From positions 94,120 through 158,119 of the forward strand of contig CAYWRM010000004.1 in assembly GCA_964460905.1 (NCBI GenBank): a DNA stretch of 64,000 bases. The letters run 5' to 3'. This DNA is from GCA-002708315 sp964460905. Its GTDB lineage: Bacteria > Bacteroidota > Bacteroidia > Bacteroidales > F082. How positions within the stretch are numbered: the stretch's first letter is position 1; each line of letters begins with the position of its first letter. Under the pieces are notes generated by a model. The model was not told the DNA's origin. It did not search any database and was given only the letters and a program-made list of their open reading frames with translations. This document shows, piece after piece, positions 8,645 through 18,600 of this stretch. The position numbers and the translations under genes are program-made.

Positions 8645-9508
8645 ATGAAGATATTTACATACATATTAGCAGGTAGTTTTTTGATTGTTGTATTAAACAT
8701 TAATGCTCAAACTGAACAAGATACTATTAGTTATATTTTTATGGGGCATTGTTATCAATCGGGAGCACCAAATAATGTTGATTCTCTTGTGGAAAAGCTC
8801 GATTATTCAAATTATGAGGGTGTTTGGCTAGGTGGTGATGTGTGTATTACTTCAATGTTGGATTATTCAACAGTTCAGTATATTGACAGTCTTTTTGATT
8901 TGGGAAATCCAGAAACACACTGGACATTGGGAAATCATGATGCCCGATTGGGTAATGAGGAATGGTATGAGGAGTTTACTAACAGGGAAACCTATTTTGC
9001 GTATAGCAGTTATGGTATAACAAGAATTGTAATTAATACGAATTTGGTACCTACAAATTGTGAAATGATGGATGAACAGTACGAAATTATTAGTAATGTT
9101 TGTGACACAATATCTGAGTCGAACTATTTAATTTTAATAATGCATCATGGCATATGGAGGGGTGTGCCTTCGCTTCCACCTCCGATTGTTATTGGTAATA
9201 GTGATTTGGTTTATTGGAACTCAAACTGTTATGATATAAATAGCACTTTTGTGAATTCAGTATACCCTAAATTGGTTGAAGTTAAAAATCGGGGTGTTGA
9301 TGTTATTTGTGTATATGGAGATATGGGTTCACAGCAAAAAACTTTTCAAATGAACTCAGATGATGGCATAACTTTTTTGGGCTGCGGTTTACATCATAAT
9401 CAACCCGATGATGCTGTTTTAATATTTAACTATATACAAGAAACAGGAATACTGGAATATAATTTTCATAACCTTGATTCGTTATATAATACCACCAGAT
9501 TATTTTAA
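8645..9508 (+). CDS. Exported calcineurin-like metallophosphoesterase with altered metal-binding motifs
   Basis: The 287-residue protein starts at ATG 8645 (an in-frame TTG at 8633 lies inside a -7 box). It has a signal peptide cut near A21-Q22. The fold's G-N-H-D motif (residues 96-99) and an M-H-H-G motif (H167-H168) are intact. The first motif reads M33-G-H35 rather than D-x-H. The G-G-D65 motif is followed by V-C-I-T with no second Asp, and the C-terminal G-H-x-H is replaced by G-D-M-G. It therefore looks like a periplasmic or secreted phosphoesterase-family protein whose metal site is changed, or one that uses fewer metals. The substrate is unknown. No sorting domain is present, and it is convergent with the 9544-10989 gene. 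Confidence 0.7.
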   Translation: MKIFTYILAGSFLIVVLNINAQTEQDTISYIFMGHCYQSGAPNNVDSLVEKLDYSNYEGVWLGGDVCITSMLDYSTVQYIDSLFDLGNPETHWTLGNHDARLGNEEWYEEFTNRETYFAYSSYGITRIVINTNLVPTNCEMMDEQYEIISNVCDTISESNYLILIMHHGIWRGVPSLPPPIVIGNSDLVYWNSNCYDINSTFVNSVYPKLVEVKNRGVDVICVYGDMGSQQKTFQMNSDDGITFLGCGLHHNQPDDAVLIFNYIQETGILEYNFHNLDSLYNTTRLF

Positions 9509-9543
9509 CTAATTGTAATTTTAAATATTCTGCAACAAATTTC

Positions 9544-10989
9544 CTAATAAATTATAAGTTTTCCCACCAATGTTTGTTTACTATTATTGCCGGTAAGTTT
9601 GTAAACATATATCCCTGATAATAATGAAGATGTGCTAAATTTTGTGTTTAAGGTGCTTAGCTTATATTGTTTAACTATTGCTCCTGATAGAGTGGATATT
9701 GCCAAAGTATATTCATCTACAATATTGTTTTGTAATAGCAGCTGTCCATTATCATGCATTGGGTTTGGTGCAATAACCATATCTTTAATGTTTGGGTCAA
9801 CTATGGTCAAGTATTGATCAATTTCACCATATTTATTGATTTTTACAAATAGTATATCTTTTTTGCCATCTCCATAACTCTTAGTAGTTCCAATTATTGC
9901 GCATCCATTATCACTGGTGGCAACAACCTGTTGTCCGTAATCGGATAAAATTCCCCCAATGGTTAAGTCCCATATTTCATTTCCAACGTTATCGGTTTTT
10001 ATGAGGTAAATATCAACCGAATTTTCCTGCCCAAAACTTTTTGTACTTCCAAGCAAATAAAGATCTCCTTCAGCATTTTTGTCGATAGATATACCATAGT
10101 CAAAATGTTCACCCCCATAAGTAGTATGCCAATTTTCTACACCTTCTGCATCAACCTTTGTCAACATTATATCAAAATTTCCTGCACCGTAACTTTGAGT
10201 TGAGCCTAGCAAATAATATCCATCATCTGCCTGTTCAATTGAATAACCAAAATCGTGTCCGTCTTCACCATAAGTTTTTTTCCATATTTCATTTCCAGCA
10301 GAATCAATCTTTATCAGCATTATGTCAGCATCATGGGTTTTATAGTTTGCGTGAACATCATCAAAAAAGCCATCTTTTGAACCAATTATCATAAATGAGC
10401 CATCTTGGTTTTCTAAACCATCCATAGCATAATCATCAAAATCATAACCATAGCTATTGTTCCAAATCTCATTTCCGTTTTTGTCAGTCATTACCAAATA
10501 AATGCCTCCATAATCATCAACACCTCTGCTGTATCCAATTATTAAAAAATTACCACTAACTGATTCAATACAATTAAAGCCAAAGTCGAAAGCAGATGTT
10601 CCATATGTGTTTTCCTTTATTTTGACACCCTCATTGTCAAATAGTTGCATATAAATATTGTACGCACCGGAATTAGGCCCCCATACATTCCCAATAATTG
10701 CATAACCACCATTAAAAGGTATAACTTTCCTAACAAAATCCTGATGTTCCCAGCCATATGTTACTGTCCATTCATTTTGGTAATGCTCATTTAACTTGAT
10801 TAAAAATATATCATTACTTCCAGATCCATAGCTTCTTGTATTACCAGCAAGGATATATCCACCCTCAGGAGTATGGCATAAAGAATAGCCAATATCATTT
10901 TTTTGACCACCAAATGTTAATCCCGGATTTGTTTGAGCAATTACTAAACTAGCAAATAGTGTAAGTAATATTGATGCTACAAATCTCAT
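9544..10989 (-). CDS. Secreted repeat (propeller-like) protein with T9SS type A sorting domain
   Basis: A signal peptide (cut after V-I-A-Q, residue 19) is followed by about seven repeats of 50-60 residues to about residue 385. Each carries a G-x-x-x-D-x-G-Y core, then G-G-Y-x-L-x-G-x-T-x-S-Y-G and a W-x-x-x-Y-G strand. This pattern is seen in delta-60-like and beta-propeller proteins of Bacteroidota. The last 75 residues are a T9SS C-terminal sorting domain: A-P-N-P-M near its start, L-S-G-I-Y-V-Y-K-L near the end, and final K-L-I-I-Y. The protein should be exported across the outer membrane and anchored or released. No enzymatic motif is visible, so a binding or structural role is the best guess. 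Confidence 0.8.
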   Translation of the reverse strand: MRFVASILLTLFASLVIAQTNPGLTFGGQKNDIGYSLCHTPEGGYILAGNTRSYGSGSNDIFLIKLNEHYQNEWTVTYGWEHQDFVRKVIPFNGGYAIIGNVWGPNSGAYNIYMQLFDNEGVKIKENTYGTSAFDFGFNCIESVSGNFLIIGYSRGVDDYGGIYLVMTDKNGNEIWNNSYGYDFDDYAMDGLENQDGSFMIIGSKDGFFDDVHANYKTHDADIMLIKIDSAGNEIWKKTYGEDGHDFGYSIEQADDGYYLLGSTQSYGAGNFDIMLTKVDAEGVENWHTTYGGEHFDYGISIDKNAEGDLYLLGSTKSFGQENSVDIYLIKTDNVGNEIWDLTIGGILSDYGQQVVATSDNGCAIIGTTKSYGDGKKDILFVKINKYGEIDQYLTIVDPNIKDMVIAPNPMHDNGQLLLQNNIVDEYTLAISTLSGAIVKQYKLSTLNTKFSTSSLLSGIYVYKLTGNNSKQTLVGKLIIY

Positions 10990-11083
10990 AAATAATTTTC
11001 TGAATTTTATTCTATATCGATAACTAACGCTATTAGTTATTCCAAACTTTAGTTACTTTTAGTACAATATAGTTACAAAACCA

Positions 11084-11091
11084 TATCTTTG
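11084..11091 (+). promoter_or_regulatory. -7 box TATCTTTG for the first CotH-like gene
   Basis: TATCTTTG followed by CA is a full match to the Bacteroidota -7 consensus. Transcription would begin about 11098, leaving a leader of 24-33 bases before the TTG/GTG start codons. Confidence 0.6.
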
Positions 11092-11121
11092 CAAAAGATG
11101 CTAAATTAGTAATTATCCTTA

Positions 11122-14100
11122 TTGAATATAGTGATCCTAAATATTAAATATCTGAACTTCAAACATGCGTTGTTTGTATTATTATTTACAATAATATTAT
11201 TTTCATGTGTTCGTGATTCTAGCTTCCCCCTGAACAAAAAAGTCATCTGTAATGCAGAAAAACTATCTAAAAATGGGGCTGATTTCATGGCTGTTAACGA
11301 CTCTTCCAAATTTTTTGCCGGAGGATGGCTTAGAAGTAATTTAGAAGCGCATTCCGGAGAATATTCAATTCTTACAACCCCTATTATAAAGCCATATGCG
11401 TTGAAACACAAAATAAGATGTGTTGCTCCTGATTCATATATTAATGTTAGCGTTTGGCGAAAATCGAAGGATGAAAATGGTGTACTTGTTGTAGCTGGCA
11501 AAGTAAAAGGTGAGTTATATTTTGTTACCAAAAAAATCGCTGAAACATCTGAAAATGGTTGGGAAAAGTTGGAGCTTGATGTATATACACCACCTGATTA
11601 CAAGGGTGACACATTGTTAATTTATGTATGGAACAATAGCACAGATACAGTTTATTTTGATGATTTAATAATAGAGCGCAAAGCTCATAAGATATATCCT
11701 GAGTATAATTATGATGAAGGACTAAATATAGTTATGGATACTTCTGATTATTTGAGGGTAATGAAAAAGCGAAAAGGTGCTTTTGAAAAGGGGATTCTGC
11801 AAACATCAGATAACGACTGGGTTAAGGGTATTGTTGTTGATAATGATAAAGCAATGAAGGCTAAAATGCGACTGAAAGGTGACTGGTTGGATCATCTTTG
11901 GGGAGATAAGTGGTCGTACAGGATTAAAATGAGAAAGAAGAATACATTTAATCGTTTAAAAACTTTTTCATTGCAAACACCATCTGCCAGAAGTTATTTA
12001 TTAGAGTGGCTCACTCACAAACTTTTTCATGAAAATGACGTGCTTACAACTCGTTATGGTTTTGTTCCCTTAAAGTTTAATAACCAACCGCGTGGTTTAT
12101 ATGTTTGGGAAGAACATTTTGAAAAACAATTGCTAGAGTGGAATAATAGACGTGAAGGTCCTATAGTTAAATTTTCAGAAGATCCATTTTGGCAGATTCA
12201 AAAAATAAATATTAATTATAAAAAATGGCCTGTATTTCCATATTATCCTGCAGCAACTATTCTTCCATTTGGACAATCTCGAACTGTTGAAAGCGATGTT
12301 CTGTTCAAGCAATTTATTAGTGCCCAAAAGCTAATGAATCAATATAAATATCAGCAAAAGAAAACTCATGAGATTTTTGATGTTGATAAGATGGCAAAAT
12401 ATTATGTTATGCTGGAACTTACTCATGCAAGGCATGGTATGGTTTGGCATAATCAACGAATGTATTATAATCCTGTTATATGTAAACTCGAACCAATTGC
12501 TTTTGATGGCTACACCGATCATGATGACCCCGACTTGAGTATAAACGATAATATGGCGTTCAAGGCATTTACGCATAAAGAGCCAATGATTTTGCAGGAA
12601 CATTTGATACTCAATTTGTTTGCCGATACTGTTTTCCTGAAAAGATATTTATATTATTTGGAAGAATATAGTAAACCTGAGTTTATTGATGAGTTTCTTA
12701 CTTCTTTTGAATCAGAAATTAAATACAATGATTCATTGTTATTGTTGGAGTTCCCATTTTATCGTTACGATGAAAAGTTGCTTGATAGGAGTGCTGAGGT
12801 TATTAGGGGGTATTTGCCTGAATTGAAACAAATTATAGTTGACAGCTTAAGGGATGGTAATTTTGGTTTTAAATTAAAATACGAAGTATATAATGATACT
12901 AGTATTTATGAAAATACTCCTGAGTTTTTTGTTAATGTTTACATCGATGATAGGTCAGCAGACTCACTTAAGCTGGATGTTCAGAATTATTTTACAAGAG
13001 ATTTAGTTTTTTTAGGTACTGGTATTGATGATAAAACAATTTCAGATTTTTTTATTGATAAATTAACAGTTGTTGCTTTCAATGGTGATATCGAGCAATC
13101 GAAACTAATAATTGATGTAGATACTTCTGCTAATTATTTATTTTTTATGGTTAATGGCAAAATTGATACTTACACAGTACCAATATTACCATGGCCATTT
13201 CCGAAAGGCCTTACTCCACAGCAGGAATTGTTGGAAAAAGTTGATTTAAATAATGAACTTTTTGACACGATATTTGACAATATTATTTATATAAAAAAAG
13301 GTGATATTACTCTCCATGAACCTATTATAATTCCAGATGGATTTCATGTTAATTTTTCAGCAGGTACCACTATTAATCTTGTTGACAGTGCAATGATCAT
13401 ATCGTATTCTCCTGTTTTTATGATGGGAACAGCAACAGATCCAGTTGTTATAACTTCATCTGATTTTAGCGGAAATGGGTTTACGGTATTACAAGCAAAA
13501 GAGATGTCGAAATTAGATAATGTTATATTTGAGAATTTAAACACGTTGGATTATAATAGCTGGACATTAACGGGCGCACTTACTTTTTATGAATCGGATG
13601 TAAGTATTACAAACACAAAGTTTTATCGTAATCAATGCGAAGATGCCTTAAATATAATCCGTTCGGATTTTGTGCTTAGCAATTCATCATTCGATTATAT
13701 CTATGGAGACGCATTTGATGCAGATTATTGTACAGGTGAAATTGTGGCTTCTACTTTTACCAATATTGGTAATGATGCTATGGATTTTTCGGGTAGTGAA
13801 ATTACTATTAAGAATTCAGAAGTAAATATGGCAGAGGATAAAGGGATTAGCGGTGGTGAAGATTCAAAAATTACTATATTTAATACTACAATACAAAAAT
13901 CAAATATTGGTTTGGCATCTAAGGATTTGTCCGTTGTTGAAGTGATTGATTCAAGAGTAGAAACTTGTAACTATGGCCTTGTGCTACTGCAGAAAAAGCC
14001 TGAGTATGGCCCTTCTATAATGATTTTGAAAAATACAAGACTGAGAGATTTGAAAGTTGAAATGCTTATTGAGGAAAATTCAAAAGTAGTTATTTATGGC

Positions 14101-14148
14101 CGGACAATTTTTGGTGAGGAAAAAAACCTTAGTGATATTTTTTATTAG
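11122..14148 (+). CDS. CotH-kinase-like lipoprotein with N-terminal beta-sandwich and C-terminal beta-helix
   Basis: This 1008-residue protein begins at a non-ATG codon (TTG 11122, or GTG 11131). An in-frame ATG at 11098 runs into a stop. The signal peptide ends at a lipobox L-F-S-C29. Residues of about 45-190 form a jelly-roll-like domain ending Y-V-W-N-N-S-T-D-T-V-Y-F-D-D-L. About residues 200-560 resemble the CotH atypical kinase fold: M-R-L-K-G-D-W at 249-255, Y-V-W-E-E-H-F, and E-P-I-A-F-D462-G-Y-T-D at the expected metal-binding position. From about residue 745 a right-handed beta-helix follows with short repeats such as N-T-K-F-Y-R-N-Q and G-N-D-A-M-D-F-S-G-S. It is expected on the cell surface or periplasmic face. 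A paralogue is at 29724-32729. The kinase activity is an inference. Confidence 0.75.
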   Translation: MNIVILNIKYLNFKHALFVLLFTIILFSCVRDSSFPLNKKVICNAEKLSKNGADFMAVNDSSKFFAGGWLRSNLEAHSGEYSILTTPIIKPYALKHKIRCVAPDSYINVSVWRKSKDENGVLVVAGKVKGELYFVTKKIAETSENGWEKLELDVYTPPDYKGDTLLIYVWNNSTDTVYFDDLIIERKAHKIYPEYNYDEGLNIVMDTSDYLRVMKKRKGAFEKGILQTSDNDWVKGIVVDNDKAMKAKMRLKGDWLDHLWGDKWSYRIKMRKKNTFNRLKTFSLQTPSARSYLLEWLTHKLFHENDVLTTRYGFVPLKFNNQPRGLYVWEEHFEKQLLEWNNRREGPIVKFSEDPFWQIQKININYKKWPVFPYYPAATILPFGQSRTVESDVLFKQFISAQKLMNQYKYQQKKTHEIFDVDKMAKYYVMLELTHARHGMVWHNQRMYYNPVICKLEPIAFDGYTDHDDPDLSINDNMAFKAFTHKEPMILQEHLILNLFADTVFLKRYLYYLEEYSKPEFIDEFLTSFESEIKYNDSLLLLEFPFYRYDEKLLDRSAEVIRGYLPELKQIIVDSLRDGNFGFKLKYEVYNDTSIYENTPEFFVNVYIDDRSADSLKLDVQNYFTRDLVFLGTGIDDKTISDFFIDKLTVVAFNGDIEQSKLIIDVDTSANYLFFMVNGKIDTYTVPILPWPFPKGLTPQQELLEKVDLNNELFDTIFDNIIYIKKGDITLHEPIIIPDGFHVNFSAGTTINLVDSAMIISYSPVFMMGTATDPVVITSSDFSGNGFTVLQAKEMSKLDNVIFENLNTLDYNSWTLTGALTFYESDVSITNTKFYRNQCEDALNIIRSDFVLSNSSFDYIYGDAFDADYCTGEIVASTFTNIGNDAMDFSGSEITIKNSEVNMAEDKGISGGEDSKITIFNTTIQKSNIGLASKDLSVVEVIDSRVETCNYGLVLLQKKPEYGPSIMILKNTRLRDLKVEMLIEENSKVVIYGRTIFGEEKNLSDIFY

Positions 14149-14267
14149 AAAAATGGAAATTACTTCGGTCATTGGTAGTCATATTTGATACAATACAATA
14201 CAATAAATGACGCAAAGCCTATGACAAAAAAATAAGAAGAGCTTTGTAAGAATATTTCACGAATAAA

Positions 14268-15641
14268 ATGAAAAGCCTTATAACACTTAATAAATTCGAT
14301 TTCTCTCTTATTACAATCTATGTTCTGATATTTGCTTTGCTTGTAACTATAATAAATACAGGGCTTTATAAGGAAAATGAGAAGGTTTTGTATGCAGATG
14401 TAGCAATTTATTATGTGTATTTGCCAATTACTTTTATACATCATGATTATACAGCAGTATCGATTGACCGGAAAGCAAATCAACTAATTTGTACTCATCC
14501 AACGTCAATTGGAAAAAGGGCCATAAAATATACCATGGGTATGGCAGTGCTATATAGCCCTTTCTTTTTTATAACACACTTGTATTCACATTTGTTTGGG
14601 CTCGATACTTCTGGGTATAGTATGCAATATCAGTTAGCTTTGCTTTTGAGTAGCCTTTTTTATCTTGCTATTGGTTTATTTTTTCTAAGAAAAGTATTGT
14701 TGATGTATTTTAATCAATTAGTTACATCAATAACCATATTTGCGATAGTTATTGGCACTAACCTGTTACATTACGCTACTTACAGGGCTCCAGTTTCACA
14801 TGCTTACAGTTTTGCTCTTTTTTCTGTTTTTATTTATCTGACAATATTATGGCATAGAAAACCTAATTATTATAAATCAATTACTATTGGTTTATTAACT
14901 GGGTTGATTGTACTTGTTCGACCATCTAATATCATAATTATTTTGTTTTTCATTTTCTATAACGTATCGAGTTGGGAAAATATCAAGAGTAAAGTAGTAT
15001 TCTACTTAAAAGATTACAAACAAATGCTAGTTATTGTATTTTTTGCCATTGTTGTTTGGATTCCACAGTTGCTTTACTGGAAATCAGTAACAGGTAACTT
15101 TTTTTACTATTCCTATGGTGATGAAGGCTTCTTCTTTAGCAACCCTCAAATATACAGGGGCTTATTTAGTTATAGAAACGGTTGGCTAACTTATACTCCG
15201 CTTATGATTTTTGCCTTAATTGGTATTTTTATGTTACTTAAAAAGCACAGGGAATTTTTTGTTCCAATATTGATATTTACAATATTAAATATTTATATAG
15301 TATTATCGTGGTGGTGTTGGTGGTATGTGGGTTATGGTAATCGTGCTTTTGTTGAGTCGTATGCATTATTGTCAATACCGTTTTCAACTTTTCTTTCCTG
15401 GTTTTTCAGCAAAAAAATATTAAAAATTATAATTATTCCAGTTATAGCATTTTTAGTATTCTTAAATAGTTTTATGGTATGGCAATTTAATAATGGCATG
15501 GGGCATTACGACAGCATGACAAAAGAAGCATATTGGAAGTGTTTTTTGAAAGTTGACAGAAGTGGAAAGATTTGGAAATATATCAAGCACCCTGATTATA
15601 AAAAGGCAAAACAGGGATATTATGTTTTAGATAAAAAGTAG
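14268..15641 (+). CDS. Multi-span membrane protein (GT-C/mannosyltransferase-like), paralogue of 6451-8307
   Basis: The 457-residue protein has about ten hydrophobic segments and lacks the soluble C-terminal domain of its paralogue. Shared blocks are K-Y-T-M-G-M-A-V-L-Y-S-P-F-F-F, L-R-K-V-L-L, Y-R-N-G-W-L-T-Y-T-P-L-M and S-W-W-C-W-W-Y-V-G-Y-G-N-R-A-F-V-E-S-Y-A-L. It lies 119 bases downstream of the CotH-like gene on the same strand, so the two may be co-transcribed and may act on the same surface structure. Acidic residues near the first periplasmic loop (A-D-V-A-I-Y-Y) could be catalytic as in GT-C enzymes, but the usual D-E pair is not obvious. The function is not established. Confidence 0.6.
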   Translation: MKSLITLNKFDFSLITIYVLIFALLVTIINTGLYKENEKVLYADVAIYYVYLPITFIHHDYTAVSIDRKANQLICTHPTSIGKRAIKYTMGMAVLYSPFFFITHLYSHLFGLDTSGYSMQYQLALLLSSLFYLAIGLFFLRKVLLMYFNQLVTSITIFAIVIGTNLLHYATYRAPVSHAYSFALFSVFIYLTILWHRKPNYYKSITIGLLTGLIVLVRPSNIIIILFFIFYNVSSWENIKSKVVFYLKDYKQMLVIVFFAIVVWIPQLLYWKSVTGNFFYYSYGDEGFFFSNPQIYRGLFSYRNGWLTYTPLMIFALIGIFMLLKKHREFFVPILIFTILNIYIVLSWWCWWYVGYGNRAFVESYALLSIPFSTFLSWFFSKKILKIIIIPVIAFLVFLNSFMVWQFNNGMGHYDSMTKEAYWKCFLKVDRSGKIWKYIKHPDYKKAKQGYYVLDKK

Positions 15642-15675
15642 TTGCAACTATTATGAATATCAAATAATCAGGATA

Positions 15676-18600
15676 TTAGCTATTTTCATGAATCAGATAA
15701 ATTCTTTTTTTACCATCCATTTTAATACTTAAAGGGTCTTTAAAACGAACATGGTTAAAGTATTTACCTTTTTTTACTTCATCTTGCTTACCTAATTTAT
15801 CATATTTAATATAACTTTTAAGCAGCTCTGGTTGAACTGTGAAATAACCCACATTCATGCTAGTTACATTATGGAAAAAATGAGAGCCTGATGATGCATC
15901 AAGAGGGAATTCATCAAAACTTGACTCTACAATAACTTTTGCATTTGAAATCATGTGCCATTTAACCGGAATTCCAATCCACTTATCCCGGGTTCCCCAT
16001 CTTCCCGGGCCTATTAATACATATTTTCTTTTTTGCTCAATCATATCATCGTTCATCTCCTCAATCTCTTTTGCCATCTCTTCAGTTTTCGATTTATCAA
16101 ATCTGTCAACATCAGCATAAATAATATCTGTAATATTATCAACAAGCCCATTACCCATTCCTTTTTCAGAATATAAAACAATGGATTCTTTATCTACGGA
16201 AGGCAGATCAATATTACAGTCAATTCCCGATTGGATTAGCGGCTTTATCTGAAGGATATAGAACGAGGCTTTCCCATCTTTGTCTTTTGTCAGGTCTACG
16301 GCATATTCTATTTCAATGGCAGTACCCATAGCATCTTTGCCAAGTTTAAGAACCAAGTCGATTGTTTTGGCAAGAGAAATATAATTGTATTTCAATATAT
16401 TAGCGAAATTAACAATACGTGGCCCTTGCTTAGATATACCAGGATAAACAGTATTATTATCTGGATTATAAACAGATGCCAGATGCTTAAGAGTGCCTTG
16501 CTTTTCAGCGGTGCTAATCTCATTTTCCGATAATCCGGCAAGTTCACCATCCAGAAGGTTTAGATTTTCTTTATTTAGGTCAACAGCATAAAATTTAACT
16601 TGTGAGTTTTTGAATTGATCTTTTGTTGAGTTAATTTCTGTACTCGGATATTTTGGTGAAAATCTGTATGCCTTATTGCCTTCAACAACATATTTGCCAA
16701 GACCGGCAGCTGCAATTGCAAAACCTTCTTCGGGCTTCATATGTGAAAATGGGTAGAAGTTGTATGATTGTGCAACACCGCTTAGATGTGGATAGTATAA
16801 GTCATCAAATTTATTTCCTACTACCTCCTGTATTATCACAGCCATCTTTTCTTCTTCGATTTTAAAATCGATTGCTTTTACATAACCTTTTGCAGTATTT
16901 GAAAAAACAGATGCCATAACCAGCTTAATTGCCTCTTCAGCCTGTTTAATACGAATGTCTATATCGGGATGGTTATTTGGTAACAGATAGGTCTCAAATA
17001 TTCCGGCAAATGGTTGGGTTAACGAGTCCTCAAACATACCCGATGATCTAACAGCAATTGGCTTTTTAATAATTCCAAGTAAGTTGGTTAATTTTTTTTG
17101 CAGACTTGAAGATAACTTTCCATTAATAAATTGTTTTTTTATTTCGTCATAATCATTGTTAATAAGGAGTGCCGGTGCGATATAATTATTTTTTAGGAAT
17201 GATTCAAATTCATGAGTTCCAATTACAAAAGTTTTTGGTGTTCGAATTTTAACATCAGGGATATATTTTGAAAAATTGAAATTATGAATTAAAGCATCAA
17301 TAAAAGCAAGACCTCTACCTTTACCACCAAGAGAACCTCCTGCCAATGTATAAACATTTTCTTCTGTAATTTCCGTATTGGCTACAAAAGGGATTACATT
17401 TCCGGTATCACGCTCATTCCTATACTCTTTTAACATTTGAAGCAGGTCTTTGCGTAACTCAACTGCATTTTCGAAGTCATTAACTTTCTTTAAATTGATA
17501 ATACGTGCAGCTCTAATTTCCCCTCGAGCCATAAGCCACATTGAGAAATGATCTCTACTTGCATGAAACAATAATGACTCGTTAGGAATCTTTTTAAGGA
17601 AGCTCTCAAACTCCTTCATGTTAGAGGCTATAGCAATAGTATTGCCCGATTCATCTTTAAACTCAAAATCACCAAACCCAAGATAATTTGTTATGAAATG
17701 TTCAAAATCGTGATAAAGTGTATCTGAATATTTATGAATAAATAACGAGTGATATTCACTTGCAACTGAAGCATATGAGCTGTCAGATGATTGCAGGATA
17801 GTAGGTATGTTTTTGAGTTTTTTGTGTGTATATTCAAGAAGTTTTATGCCTGCATTGTCATCAAATTTACCGTTTCTTTCAAATTTAATATCGGTTATCA
17901 AACAATTCATATATTCCCGATATTTATTAATAATTTCAGTAGCTTCTTCAAAATTTGTAGCGAGTAGTATTTTTGGACGGGCGCGCATCCTTAATACTTT
18001 GTACAGCTCATCAGTGCTTACATCATCTATTATTCTTTTAGTTTGTTCGGTAACAACTTTGTACAAAAATGATAAGTATCGCGAATAAAAAATAGGGGAG
18101 TCTTCTACTAAAAGTATTACTCGTACTTTACCGAGTTGAGTATCATTTTCAGCGTTAATTTTATCTTCCAGCAGTTTAATCATTGAGAAGAATATGTTTG
18201 CATCGCCATTCCAGGTAAATAGTTTGTCGATATAGGTAATATTCTCTAACTTTGAAGTAAAATAACTTGTGTCAGCACTGTTGTTAAGTAAAAGAAAAAT
18301 AGGTATATAAGGATATGTTTTTTTTATTTGTTCACTAACAATTAGTGGCGTGGTTTTATCAACTCCTGCCATGTAAATAATTAACTCAAAGTTCTTGTAT
18401 TTAAGTAATTCCAATGCTTGCTTTAGTGTGGAAGCACCTGTAATTCTTGGAAAAGATGTTAGATTGAGTTGTCCGTATTGCCCTAACATATGTTCCGAAA
18501 ATCTTCCTTCGCTTTCAATTGCATACGCATCATACAAACTTGAAATAAGTAATATCTCTTTTACTTTAAAGGGCATTAAGTCGTGGTAAATATCACGATT

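Noticed and set aside
14190..14210. Tandem ATACA units before the second membrane protein gene
   Set aside because: Only three copies in AT-rich DNA; chance is sufficient.
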